Below, one piece after another: positions 27,798 to 36,499 of a DNA stretch of 64,000 bases. Below the pieces are notes generated by a model. That model was not told the origin of the DNA and did no database searches. It saw nothing but the letters and a program-made list of their open reading frames with translations. A program made the position numbers and the translations under genes. Every line of letters begins with the position of its first letter. Position 1 is the first letter of the stretch. The stretch comes from Paracoccaceae bacterium (GTDB lineage Bacteria; Pseudomonadota; Alphaproteobacteria; Rhodobacterales; Rhodobacteraceae), in contig JACVZW010000085.1 in assembly GCA_014654775.1 (NCBI GenBank), positions 102,593 through 166,592 of the forward strand, read 5' to 3'.

Positions 27798-28544
27798 ATG
27801 CAGGGCAAAGTGGTGGTGATCACAGGCGCCAGCGCGGGGATTGGCGCGGCTGCGGCGCGGGCCTTTGCCGCGGAGGGGGCGCGTGTGGCGCTGCTGGCAC
27901 GGCGGGGCGCGGCGGTGGCAGCGCTGGCGGCGGAGATCGGTGATGCGGCGCTGGGACTTGGCTGCGACGTGTCGGATTGGTCGGCGGTCGAGGGGGCGGT
28001 GGCGGAGGTGCGGGCGCGGTTCGGGCGGATCGACGTGCTGGTGAACAATGCGGGCGTGGTGGAGCCCATCGCGCGGCTGGCCGAGGCGGACCCAGCGGCA
28101 TGGGGGCGGACGCAGGACATCAACCTGAAGGGCGTGTTCCACGGGATGAAGGCGGTGATCCCCGTGATGCGGGCGCAGGGGGGTGGGACGATCATCACCG
28201 TGTCCTCTGGTGCCGCCGTGCGCGCGCTGGAAGGGTGGAGCGCCTATTGCGCGTCAAAGGCCGGGGCGCTGATGCTGACCCAAGCCGCGCATCTGGAAGA
28301 GGGGCCGCAGGGCATCCGCGTGCTGGGCCTGTCGCCGGGGACGGTGGCGACCGAGATGCAGGTGAAGATCAAGGCGTCGGGGATCAACCCGGTCAGCCAA
28401 TTGGCATGGGAGGACCACATCCCCCCCGAATGGCCCGCGCGGGCGCTGGTCTGGATGTGCGGGGCTGCGGCGGATGACTGGCTGGGGCGGGATGTATCGC
28501 TGCGCGAAGAGGGCGTGCGTCGGGCCGTGGGGCTGATCCCGTGA
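27798..28544 (+). CDS. Short-chain dehydrogenase/reductase
   Basis: 248 aa Rossmann-fold oxidoreductase. Cofactor motif TGASAGIG, NNAG, catalytic Ser in TVSSGAA and Y-x-x-x-K in YCASKAG. The C-terminus after GLSPGTVATEM shows the usual substrate-loop features. Substrate unknown. The ATG has GGCGGAGGGG upstream; an in-frame GTG 18 bases earlier is possible. Its stop overlaps the start of the enoyl-CoA hydratase gene by 4 bp, so the two probably act on the same acyl intermediate. Confidence 0.9.
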   Translation: MQGKVVVITGASAGIGAAAARAFAAEGARVALLARRGAAVAALAAEIGDAALGLGCDVSDWSAVEGAVAEVRARFGRIDVLVNNAGVVEPIARLAEADPAAWGRTQDINLKGVFHGMKAVIPVMRAQGGGTIITVSSGAAVRALEGWSAYCASKAGALMLTQAAHLEEGPQGIRVLGLSPGTVATEMQVKIKASGINPVSQLAWEDHIPPEWPARALVWMCGAAADDWLGRDVSLREEGVRRAVGLIP

Positions 28545-29146
28545 TCCGGGTGGCGGATCGTGGCGGGGCGCGGATCATCACGCTGGACCGCGCGGATAAG
28601 GCCAATGCACTGACGCGGGAGATGCTGGCGGCGTTGGACGGTGCGGTGGCGCAGGCGGCGGCGGAGGGGGTGGCGGTGCTGGTCCTGACCGGGGCGGGGA
28701 AGGTGTTTTCCGCCGGGGCCGATCTGGAGGGGATGGCGCAGGGTCTGGGGCAGGCCCCGGAATGGGAGGTGCTGTCGGCGCGGATCGCGGCCTATCCCGG
28801 CCTGACGCTGGCCGCGCTGAACGGGACGCTGGCGGGGGGTGCCTTTGGGATGGCGCTGGCCTGCGATTGCCGGGTGGCGGTGCCGGGGGCGGAGTTCTTT
28901 TATCCGGTGATGAAGCGGGGCTATCTGCCGCAGCCATCCGACCCGAAGCGGCTGTCGGCGCTGGTGGGGCCTGCGCGGGCCAAGCAGATCATCCTTGCGG
29001 GCCGCCGGATCGGCGCGGCAGAGGCGCGGGATTGGGGTCTGGTGGACCTTGTGGCCGAGGATGCGGTGGAGGGTGCGTTTGCGCTGGCCGCCGACGCGCT
29101 GGGGGCCGAAGGCGCGCATGTGCGGCGGATGAAGGCGATGTTCTGA
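28541..29146 (+). CDS. Enoyl-CoA hydratase/isomerase family protein
   Basis: 201 aa crotonase-fold protein with a GTG start overlapping the SDR stop (GTGA). Seen: FSAGADLEGM (oxyanion-hole segment), ALNGTLAGGAFGMALACD (second oxyanion-hole Gly and active-site region) and the C-terminal GLVDLVAED. It is about 50 residues shorter than typical crotonases because the C-terminal trimerisation helices are brief. Exact reaction unknown. Confidence 0.85.
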   Translation: MIRVADRGGARIITLDRADKANALTREMLAALDGAVAQAAAEGVAVLVLTGAGKVFSAGADLEGMAQGLGQAPEWEVLSARIAAYPGLTLAALNGTLAGGAFGMALACDCRVAVPGAEFFYPVMKRGYLPQPSDPKRLSALVGPARAKQIILAGRRIGAAEARDWGLVDLVAEDAVEGAFALAADALGAEGAHVRRMKAMF

Positions 29147-29151
29147 AGGGA

Positions 29152-29436
29152 TCAGGATCGCCGCTTGGGCACGCGGGACAGGAATTCGGGCGGGCGCTTG
29201 GCGATCCATGCGAGGAAGCGGTCCATGCGGGGATCGGCGCGGATCGCCTCGGGCGTGTTGAAGTGGCGGGCAAGTTCGGCCTCGGTGAAGCGGGCGTGAA
29301 CCTCTTTGTGGCAGATGTGATGGACAAGGACCGTCGGCCCGCCCTTGCCCCCTTTCAGTTTCGGGATCAGGTGGTGCAGGCTTTGCGGCACGCCCTCGGG
29401 GATGGGGCGCAGGCAGAGGGGGCAGATCGGGTCCAT
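29152..29436 (-). CDS. Small HNH endonuclease-like protein
   Basis: 94 aa. The HNH/McrA-type pattern is present: zinc CPLC near the N-terminus, the HH of SLHHLIPK, and a HHICHKEVH cluster. The intact gene ends 5 bases after the enoyl-CoA hydratase gene on the other strand. A degenerate copy lacking the start and the CPLC codons lies at about 48.3 kb. Role unknown; stand-alone HNH proteins of this size occur widely in alphaproteobacteria without proven nuclease activity. Confidence 0.75.
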   Translation of the reverse strand: MDPICPLCLRPIPEGVPQSLHHLIPKLKGGKGGPTVLVHHICHKEVHARFTEAELARHFNTPEAIRADPRMDRFLAWIAKRPPEFLSRVPKRRS

Positions 29437-29505
29437 GCCCGGATGATGGCGCGGATCGCGGCGGGGGCAAGATGGGCCGCCACCGGACAGTGGCCGTGAT
29501 GCGGT

Positions 29506-31185
29506 CTAGCGCCCGCGCGAGAAGAGTTGCGGGTTAAGCCCCAGTTTGGACAGGCGGTAGTCAAGCTTTGCCCGGGTGAGCCCAAGCGCGCGGGCGGCGG
29601 CGGAGACGTTGCCGTTTGCCGCCTCCAGCGCGGCGCGGTAGGCCTCGGCCTCGACCTCGGTGAAGGGGCGGGGGGGAAGCTCTGTCGGGTCCGAGGGGCT
29701 TTTGCGGATGATGCGGCCCGAGCTGTGCAGCCCTTCGACGAATTCGGGCATCTGTTCGACGCCGGTGAAGATGTGGCTGATGTCCAGATCGCCGCCGGGT
29801 TCTGCATAGATCACGCCGCGTTCGATCATGTTGGACAGTTCGCGCACATTGCCCGGAAAGCCATAGCGCAGGAGCAGGTCGAGCGCGGCGCCGCTGATGG
29901 TGCGGAGCGGCTTGCCATGGGCGCGGCCGTGCTGGCGCAGGAAATGGTCGATCAGCATGGGCAGGTCATCGCGGCGGTCACGCAGGGGCGGGATGACGAT
30001 GGGCAGGAGCGAGAGGCGGAAGTAGAGGTCGGACCGGAAGCGCCCGGTTTCCAGCGCGCCCTTTGGCACGGCGGCGGAGGCCGAGACGATGCGCAGGGGC
30101 AGGCGGCCTTCGCCCAGATGCACGGCGAGGCGCGATTGCAGCGCTGCGGGCAGGGAGAAGACGTCGTTCAGAAAGAGCGTGCCGCCAGTGGCCCGTTCCA
30201 GCGCGCCCTGCGGGCCGAAGAGGGGCGGGTCGGACTGGCCTTCGCCATAGGCCCCGCAGTTGACGGCGACGAATGGGCCTTTGGGGGTGCGGCCGATGTC
30301 ATGCAGGCGGCGGGCGAAGTATTCTTTTCCTGTTCCCGCCTCGCCCAGGAACATGACGGGCTGGTCGTAGCCCGCCACGCGTTCCAGCAGGCGGCGGGCG
30401 CGTTCGATACCCGTGCTGCGCCCGATGATGGTGTGGGGCATGTCCGGCACGCGGTCGGCCAGCGGGTCGACAGGGGGTTTCCACGGCTGGCTGCGCGATT
30501 GGCTGGGGGCGCGGCCGAATTCCTCCAGTTCCGGGACATCGGGGCCCCAGGCGGCGGCGTTGCGTCCGATCACCACGCAGCGTTCGGCCCCCTGACCCGC
30601 GCATTCCACCTCGCGGAAGATCACGGGTTGGCCGAGGAGGGCGGTGGTGAACCCGGCGGGGGCGCCCACCTGCATCCAGCAGGTGGGGCAATCGGACAGG
30701 CCGAAATGGGCAAGGTGCTCGGTCGCTTCGGTGCTGTCGTGCCAGTGGAATTCGCCATGGTAGTGGCCGCGCGCGATGTCGAATTCAAAGCGTTTGGTGG
30801 TGACCTTGACGAAGCCTTCCATGGTGTGAATGCGCGGTCCTGCGGCGAGGGCGGCGGTCAGGTCCTGCTGGTTGAACCGCTTGCGCACGAGTTCGGCATA
30901 TTGCTTTCCCTGCAGCCAGCCGGTCCGGTAAAAGAGGCTGCGCGCCGCGTCGATGCCGAGGGACTGGATCACCTCGCGTCGCAGATGCCCAAGGACGCGG
31001 GTCTGCATCATCACCATCCGTTCGTCCGACAGCCAGATGCGCCCGTCCCCCAGCGCGAATTGCAGCGCGCCTGCCAGATCGGCCAGCGTCGGCGGCGCGC
31101 CCTCTTCCAGCAGGCGGGAATCGCCCCGCGCTGTGATTCGCGGCGCGCGGCGCGCGGCTTCGGTCAGGGTGATGCGGTTGGACAT
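29506..31185 (-). CDS. XylR/DmpR-like Fis-family regulator lacking the GAFTGA loop
   Basis: 559 aa. N-terminal XylR_N sensor (about 30-130), V4R small-molecule domain (about 140-210, with CPTCW and CAGQGAERC), AAA+ domain (about 235-450) and Fis-type HTH (NVSAAARALGLTRAKLDYRL). Walker A is GEAGTGKE (about 277-284). The loop between LFG and GGTLFL is only PQGALERAT: the GAFTGA sigma54 contact is deleted, and the Walker B reads FLNDV instead of FLDEI. Such GAFTGA-less activators (TyrR, Rhodobacter NtrC) work with sigma70 or act as repressors. It is divergent from the aldehyde dehydrogenase operon, its likely target, and probably senses the aromatic substrate. Confidence 0.87.
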   Translation of the reverse strand: MSNRITLTEAARRAPRITARGDSRLLEEGAPPTLADLAGALQFALGDGRIWLSDERMVMMQTRVLGHLRREVIQSLGIDAARSLFYRTGWLQGKQYAELVRKRFNQQDLTAALAAGPRIHTMEGFVKVTTKRFEFDIARGHYHGEFHWHDSTEATEHLAHFGLSDCPTCWMQVGAPAGFTTALLGQPVIFREVECAGQGAERCVVIGRNAAAWGPDVPELEEFGRAPSQSRSQPWKPPVDPLADRVPDMPHTIIGRSTGIERARRLLERVAGYDQPVMFLGEAGTGKEYFARRLHDIGRTPKGPFVAVNCGAYGEGQSDPPLFGPQGALERATGGTLFLNDVFSLPAALQSRLAVHLGEGRLPLRIVSASAAVPKGALETGRFRSDLYFRLSLLPIVIPPLRDRRDDLPMLIDHFLRQHGRAHGKPLRTISGAALDLLLRYGFPGNVRELSNMIERGVIYAEPGGDLDISHIFTGVEQMPEFVEGLHSSGRIIRKSPSDPTELPPRPFTEVEAEAYRAALEAANGNVSAAARALGLTRAKLDYRLSKLGLNPQLFSRGR

Positions 31186-31212
31186 TTTTCACCATTTCAT
31201 GAAGGGCTTGGA

Positions 31213-31236
31213 CAGTTTCAGAATTTTATGAAACTG
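31213..31236. promoter_or_regulatory. Inverted repeat, candidate operator of the XylR-like regulator
   Basis: CAGTTTC-N10-GAAACTG, a perfect 7-bp inverted repeat one helical turn apart in the AT-rich 206-bp space between the regulator and the catabolic operon. A related half-site, TTTCATGAA, lies about 20 bp closer to the regulator gene. A dimeric or oligomeric HTH protein could bind here, controlling both directions. The regulator identity is an inference from position. Confidence 0.5.
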
Positions 31237-31391
31237 CGACAACATGTCTTTCTTCTGAAAAATACATCAAAGACAGTATCTTGAAAGGAAAATGATACAT
31301 GAGATAACAATTAATTGCCATTTCGCTTCATCCACCCCCGCATGTCTGCAGAGAGGACGCTGGCTTGACTGGCGCAAGGGAGGAGAGAGAG

Positions 31392-32864
31392 ATGGATGGA
31401 AGCCTGCACAGCTTCCTGTCGGCGGAAAGCTGGCAGGGCATGATCTTTTCCGGTGGCTGGACGGTCGCCGCCGGTGGCAAGACCGACGTGACGGCCCCGG
31501 CTGATGGCAGCCATGTCGCCTCGGTCGGCAAGGGAAATGCCGCTGATGTGGCAAAGGCCGCCGCTGCCGCGCGGGCCGCGCAGCCGGCATGGGAGGCGAC
31601 CCCGGCGCAGGAGCGGGCGCGCATCCTGAACGCCGCCGCCGATGCGCTGGTGCGCCATGGCGAAGAGCTGATCCCGTGGATCATCCGCGAGACCGGGTCG
31701 ATCTATCCCAAGGCCGCGATCGAGATCGAGCATTCGGCGGGCTTCCTGCGGCTGGCCGCCGTGGCCGCGCTGGAACCGGCGGGACGCATCATCCCCAGTC
31801 AGGACGGACGGCATGAGGAGCTGCTGCGCGTGCCGCATGGTGTGGTGGGCGTGATCTCGCCCTTCAACTTTCCGCTGATCCTGTCGGTGCGCGCCATCGC
31901 GGCGGCGCTGGCCACAGGGAATGCGGTCCTGCACAAGCCCGATCCGCGCACGCCCATCACCGGCGGCGTGATCATCGCGCGCATTTTCGAAGAGGCGGGT
32001 CTGCCGAAGGACCTGCTGCACATCATCCCCGGCGGCGGCGACGTGGGGGCCGCGCTCTGCGAGGACCGCAACATCGCCATGGTCAGCTTTACCGGCAGCC
32101 CGGAAGTGGGGGCCAAGGTGGGCGAGGCCTGCGGGCGCAATCTGAAGCGGGTGCAACTGGAACTGGGCGGCAAGAACGCCCTGATCATTCTGGACGATGC
32201 CGATTTCACCGCCGCCGCCGCGAATGCGGCTTGGGGGACGTGGCTGCATCAGGGGCAGATCTGCATGGCGACGGGGCTGATCCTTGCGCCAGCGGCGATG
32301 GCGGGGACGCTGGCCGAAGAACTGGCGGCCAAGGCATCGCGCCTGCCCGTGGGCAATCCGGCGACCGAGCAATGCGCGCTGGGGCCGCTGATTTCGGACC
32401 ATGAGGCGGTGCGGATCAAGGGCATCGTCGATGACGCGGTCGCCAAGGGGGCAAAGCTGCTGGCGGGCGGGACGCCCGATGGCAAGATGTTCCCGGCCAC
32501 TGTTCTGGCGGATGTGAAGCCGGGGATGCGCGCCTTCGAGGAAGAGATCTTTGGTCCGGTCGCCGTCGTCGTGGCCTATGAGAATGACGATCACGCGGTG
32601 GAACTGGCCAATATGTCCGAATTCGGTCTGGCCGCGGGGATCATCGCCAAGGATCTGGGCCGGGCGCGCAAGATCGGCAACCGGCTGCGGGTGGGGCATC
32701 TGCACATCAATGACCAGACGGTGATGGCCAGCCCACATGCGCCCTTCGGCGGGCGCGGGCGGTCGGGGAACGGCACCCGTATTTCGGGCCCCGCGATCTG
32801 GGAAGAGTTCACGCAATGGGTCTGGGTCACCACCCGCCCGGATGCGGTGGTCTATCCCTTCTGA
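31392..32864 (+). CDS. Aldehyde dehydrogenase, benzaldehyde/coniferyl-aldehyde type
   Basis: 490 aa NAD(P)-dependent aldehyde dehydrogenase. Seen: SPFNFPLILSVRAI, FTGSPEVG, catalytic Glu in LELGGKN, catalytic Cys (about residue 291) in HQGQICMATG, and EEIFGPVA. The short MDGSLHSFLSAESW start and GRSGNGTRI tail resemble XylC/vanillin-type enzymes of aromatic catabolism. ATG at 31392 follows GGGAGGAGAG. First gene of a seven-gene operon. Probable role: oxidise the aldehyde formed by the next enzyme to a carboxylic acid. Confidence 0.88.
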   Translation: MDGSLHSFLSAESWQGMIFSGGWTVAAGGKTDVTAPADGSHVASVGKGNAADVAKAAAAARAAQPAWEATPAQERARILNAAADALVRHGEELIPWIIRETGSIYPKAAIEIEHSAGFLRLAAVAALEPAGRIIPSQDGRHEELLRVPHGVVGVISPFNFPLILSVRAIAAALATGNAVLHKPDPRTPITGGVIIARIFEEAGLPKDLLHIIPGGGDVGAALCEDRNIAMVSFTGSPEVGAKVGEACGRNLKRVQLELGGKNALIILDDADFTAAAANAAWGTWLHQGQICMATGLILAPAAMAGTLAEELAAKASRLPVGNPATEQCALGPLISDHEAVRIKGIVDDAVAKGAKLLAGGTPDGKMFPATVLADVKPGMRAFEEEIFGPVAVVVAYENDDHAVELANMSEFGLAAGIIAKDLGRARKIGNRLRVGHLHINDQTVMASPHAPFGGRGRSGNGTRISGPAIWEEFTQWVWVTTRPDAVVYPF

Positions 32865-32947
32865 CCTGATCTGACCGGATGACAGCCCGGCCGCCCCCCT
32901 GCAGTGGGGCGGGCGGCCCCGGCTGGCCCGAACCCAAGGAAAACGAC

Positions 32948-33712
32948 ATGCAACTGAATGGAAAAACCATCGTCATCACCGGTGCCTCGTCGGGCATCGG
33001 GGCCGAGACCGTGCGTCTGGCCCGCGCGCAGGGCGCCACCGTCATCGGGATGGATCGCAACGATCCGCTGATCTCGATGCACGGCTTCGTTAAGGTGGAT
33101 ATGGGCGATCCGGCCGCCATCGACGCCGCCGTGACGGCGCTGCCGGAACGGATCGACGCGCTGGTCAATGCGGCTGGGGTGTCCGGTCTGGCCGACCGCG
33201 ACGTGGTGGCGCGGGTGAACTATCTTGGCCTGCGCCATCTGACCGAGGCGCTGCTGCCCCGGCTGAAGGGCGGCGCGGTGGTCAACGTGACCTCCATCCT
33301 TGGCTTTGACTGGGCGAAGAGGCTTGAGGCGCATAAGGCGCTGGCCGCGACGGCGGGCTTTGCCGAGGGCGCGGCATGGTTGGCGAAGAACCCCGTCGAT
33401 CAGGCGACCTGTTATCAGTATTTCAAGGAGGCGCTGGTCGTCTGGACCAAGAAGCGCGGCTATGACCTGTTCATGCAGCATGACGTGCGGATGAATTCGG
33501 TCGCCCCGGGCCCGGTGCTGACCCCGATCCTTGGCGAATTCGTGCAGATGCTGGGCGAGGATCGGGTTGCCGCCGACGCGGCAAAGATCAAGCGGCCCGC
33601 GCTGGCGGATGAGATCGCGCCGCCGATCCTGTTCCTGTGTTCGGACGCCGCGCGCTGGGTGGCGGGGATAAACCTGCCGATCGATGGCGGGATCGACGCG
33701 CTTTACACCTGA
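32948..33712 (+). CDS. SDR family, coniferyl-alcohol-dehydrogenase-like
   Basis: 254 aa Rossmann SDR: TGASSGIG cofactor motif, NAAGVSG, and Y-x-x-x-K in CYQYFKEA (about 157-161). The KNPV...CYQYFKEALVVW segment, the VRMN-VAPGPV-TPILGEFV segment and PIDGGIDA tail match CalA, the coniferyl alcohol dehydrogenase of Pseudomonas, as remembered. Coupled to the aldehyde dehydrogenase, this would give alcohol to aldehyde to acid. The ATG at 32948 gives the typical length. Other benzylic alcohols are possible substrates. Confidence 0.85.
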   Translation: MQLNGKTIVITGASSGIGAETVRLARAQGATVIGMDRNDPLISMHGFVKVDMGDPAAIDAAVTALPERIDALVNAAGVSGLADRDVVARVNYLGLRHLTEALLPRLKGGAVVNVTSILGFDWAKRLEAHKALAATAGFAEGAAWLAKNPVDQATCYQYFKEALVVWTKKRGYDLFMQHDVRMNSVAPGPVLTPILGEFVQMLGEDRVAADAAKIKRPALADEIAPPILFLCSDAARWVAGINLPIDGGIDALYT

Positions 33713-33743
33713 CCGTTTCAGAAAAATCAAAGGGAGGACAACC

Positions 33744-35045
33744 ATGTCAACGACGGGGATCACCCGGCGCCGGTTCGGCGCGCTTTTCGGCACGGCGCTG
33801 GCGGCGCCCGCCTTCATCCGTCCGGCCTTCGGGCAGGAGGCGGACAAGATCCGCATCGGCTTTGTCGGCCCCCGGTCTGGTCCGCTGGGCGTGTTCGGGG
33901 ATGGCGACCCGTTTTTGGTGGAGCGGTTCAACGCCACATGGGCCAATGGCATCGAGATCGGCGGCAAGACCTACGGGCTTGAGATCGTGCTGGGCGATAC
34001 GCAATCCGACCCCGTGCGCGGCAGCCAGGTCGCGCGCGACATGATCAATGGCGAGGCGATCGATGTGATGATCACCGCCTCGACCCCGGAAACCGTGAAC
34101 CCGGTGGCGGATGCCTGCGAGGCGGCGGGGATGCCCTGCCTTTCCACCAGCGCGCCGTGGGAGGCCTTCTATTTCGGGCGCGGCGGCAAGCCGGGCGAAA
34201 AGACCTTCAACTGGACCTATCACATGTGCTTTGGCACATCGAATTTCGTCACGCTCTATTCGGACCAGTGGTCGAAGGTGCCCAACAACAAGAAGGTGGG
34301 CGCGCTGATCCCCAGCGATGCGGATGGCAATGCGATCCGTGCCGGGCTGATCCCCGCCCTGCAAGCCGCCGGGTGGGAGATCGTCGATCCCGGCCCCTAT
34401 GAGAACGGGTCTGCCGACTTCTCGAACCATATCAACGCGTTCAAGGATGCGGGGGTGGAGGTTTGCGTCTGCTTCCCCTTCCCGCCGGATTTCCCGGTCT
34501 TTTGGCGGCAGGCGGCGCAGCAGGGTCTGGCCGCGCAGCTGAAGATCATGCAGATGGCCAAGGCGGGCCTTTTCGCGCCGGAGTTGGAGGCGCTGGGCCC
34601 CTTGGGCTATGGCCTGCATGCCGGGGCCTATTGGCATCCGAGCTTTCCCTTCGCCTCGCGTGCCGTGGGGCTGAGCAATGCCGAGTTGGCAAGCGGCTAC
34701 GAGGCGGCGTCTGGCAAGCAGTGGAATCAGCAGGTGGGCGCCACGGCGGGGCTTTTGGATGCGGTGCTGGCGGCGCTGGAGACGTCGGGCGCCCCCAAGG
34801 ACAAGGCGGCGGTTGCCGATGCCATGAGCAGGCTGAAGGCCGACACGGCGCTTGGCCCTGTCGACTTTACCACCGGGGCGATGGGCGGGGCGGTGCAGAA
34901 CTGCACCGAAACGCATCTGGTGGGCGTGCAGTGGAACAAAGCGGCGGAAGGGCCGTGGCAGTTCCAGCTTGATGTCGTGTCGAATGCGGATCATCCGACC
35001 GTGCCGCTGACGGCCGAGATGACCGCCTACACGCTGCCGGGCTGA
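33744..35045 (+). CDS. Branched-chain-type ABC importer, substrate-binding protein (Tat)
   Basis: 433 aa periplasmic binding protein of the HAAT (Liv) family. The N-terminus ITRRRFGALFG to AFG|QE is a Tat signal, so it is exported folded. Domain features include IRIGFVGPRSGPLG, GGKTYGLEIVLGDTQSDP and a C-terminal VQWNKAAEGPWQF. HAAT binding proteins beside aromatic genes often bind aromatic acids or alcohols rather than leucine. AGGGAGG precedes the ATG. Followed by the ATPase and permease genes. Confidence 0.9.
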   Translation: MSTTGITRRRFGALFGTALAAPAFIRPAFGQEADKIRIGFVGPRSGPLGVFGDGDPFLVERFNATWANGIEIGGKTYGLEIVLGDTQSDPVRGSQVARDMINGEAIDVMITASTPETVNPVADACEAAGMPCLSTSAPWEAFYFGRGGKPGEKTFNWTYHMCFGTSNFVTLYSDQWSKVPNNKKVGALIPSDADGNAIRAGLIPALQAAGWEIVDPGPYENGSADFSNHINAFKDAGVEVCVCFPFPPDFPVFWRQAAQQGLAAQLKIMQMAKAGLFAPELEALGPLGYGLHAGAYWHPSFPFASRAVGLSNAELASGYEAASGKQWNQQVGATAGLLDAVLAALETSGAPKDKAAVADAMSRLKADTALGPVDFTTGAMGGAVQNCTETHLVGVQWNKAAEGPWQFQLDVVSNADHPTVPLTAEMTAYTLPG

Positions 35046-35048
35046 GCC

Positions 35049-35780
35049 ATGGCCTCCCCACCGCTTTTGCAGGCCACCGGCATCGAGAAATCCTTCGGTG
35101 CCTTCCGCGTGCTGCATGGCGTGGATTTCCACGTCATGCCGGGCGAGGCGGTGGGGATCGTCGGCCCCAACGGGGCGGGCAAGACGACGCTGTTCGGAGC
35201 CTTGGCGGGGGCTTACCCTGCCAATGCCGGACGGGTGGTGCTGGCCGGGCGGGACGTGACCGCGCTGCCCGCCGCCGCGCGCTGCCGCATGGGGCTGGCG
35301 CGGACGCATCAGATTCCGCGTCCCTTTGCCGGGATGACGGTGCTGGAAAACGTGATGGTCGCCGGGCAGGCGGGGGCGGGTCTGTCGCAAGGCGACGCCG
35401 TGGCCTGCGCCGTTGCGGTGATGGAGCGGACGGGTCTGGCTGCCCATGCCAACCGCCCTGCGGCGACGCTGGGCCTTTTGGACCGCAAGCGGCTGGAACT
35501 GGCCCGCGCGTTGGCCACGGGGCCGGACCTGATCTTGCTGGACGAGATCGGCGGCGGGCTGACCGAGGCGGAGCTTGAGACGCTGATCGCGCTGATCCGT
35601 GCCCTTCTGGCCGATGGTCTGACCGTGGTCTGGATCGAACATATCCTGCATGCGCTGCTGTCGGTGGTGACGCGCCTTGTCTGCATGGCCGAGGGGCGTG
35701 TTCTGGCCGAGGGTGAGCCGCAGGCCGTCATGGCGCATGCCGAAGTGCGCGCCGCCTATCTGGGGAGCAGCCCGGAATGA
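35049..35780 (+). CDS. ABC importer ATPase, LivG-like
   Basis: 243 aa. Walker A GPNGAGKTT, Walker B LILLDEIGGGL. The usual LSYGQ/LSGGQ signature is replaced by TLGLLDRKRLELARALA, a variant seen in some HAAT importers. It lies 3 bases after the binding protein gene and overlaps the next ATPase by 4 bp. Works on the cytoplasmic face with LivF-like, LivH-like and LivM-like partners. Confidence 0.9.
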   Translation: MASPPLLQATGIEKSFGAFRVLHGVDFHVMPGEAVGIVGPNGAGKTTLFGALAGAYPANAGRVVLAGRDVTALPAAARCRMGLARTHQIPRPFAGMTVLENVMVAGQAGAGLSQGDAVACAVAVMERTGLAAHANRPAATLGLLDRKRLELARALATGPDLILLDEIGGGLTEAELETLIALIRALLADGLTVVWIEHILHALLSVVTRLVCMAEGRVLAEGEPQAVMAHAEVRAAYLGSSPE

Positions 35781-36499
35781 GCCTTCTGGATTTGGAAACC
35801 GTCACCCTTCGGCATGGATTGCTGACGGCGGTGCATGGGCTGTCGCTGTCGGTCAACGAGGGCGAGGTGCTGTCGATCATCGGCGCGAATGGCGCGGGCA
35901 AGACCACGCTGCTGCGCGCCATCGCCGGGGTGCATCCCGTGGCCGAAGGGCGCATCCGCTTTCAGGGCGCCGACATCACCGGCTGGCCCGGGCATGCGCG
36001 CCAGAGGGGCGGGATCGCCATGTCGCCCGAGGGGCGGCGGCTGTTTCCCGACATGACGGTGCGAGAGAACCTGCAGATCGCGGCCGAGGGGGCGCGGCGC
36101 AAGGGCGACTGGACGCTGCCGCGCGTGGTGGAGGCGCTGCCGCAGATCGCGCCGCTTCTGGACCGGGCGGCGGGGGGCCTGTCGGGGGGGCAGCGGCAAG
36201 CGGTGGCGATCGGGCGCGCGCTGATGGCGAACCCGGCGCTGATCCTGCTGGATGAGGTGTCGCTTGGCCTGTCGCCGGTGGCGGTGGAGGGTGTCTACCA
36301 GTCGCTGGCCGCCCTGAAGGGGCGGGTGACGATGGTGATCGTCGAACAGGACCTGACCCGCGCGATGGCCTTTTCCTCGCGCCTTGTCTGCATGGCGGAA
36401 GGGCGGGTCGAACTGGACGGGCGGCCATCGGAGTTGAGCCGCGACCAGATCACGCAGGCCTATTTCGGGCTGCACAAGGAAGGAACGCAAGATGCTTGA
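35777..36499 (+). CDS. ABC importer ATPase, LivF-like
   Basis: 240 aa. Walker A GANGAGKTTL, complete signature LSGGQRQAVAIGRAL, Walker B LILLDEVSLGLSP, and the LivF-type GRRLFPDMTVRENL. Starts within the LivG-like stop (ATGA) and ends 8 bp inside the permease gene, so translation is coupled throughout. Confidence 0.92.
   Translation: MSLLDLETVTLRHGLLTAVHGLSLSVNEGEVLSIIGANGAGKTTLLRAIAGVHPVAEGRIRFQGADITGWPGHARQRGGIAMSPEGRRLFPDMTVRENLQIAAEGARRKGDWTLPRVVEALPQIAPLLDRAAGGLSGGQRQAVAIGRALMANPALILLDEVSLGLSPVAVEGVYQSLAALKGRVTMVIVEQDLTRAMAFSSRLVCMAEGRVELDGRPSELSRDQITQAYFGLHKEGTQDA

Noticed and set aside
31362..31375. GG-N10-GC sigma54-like promoter before the aldehyde dehydrogenase
   Set aside because: It would put the transcription start almost at the start codon, and the local regulator lacks GAFTGA, so a sigma54 promoter is not expected.
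31186..31391. AT-rich island as a possible attachment site or transferred fragment
   Set aside because: It is a normal divergent promoter region; no direct repeats or integrase nearby.
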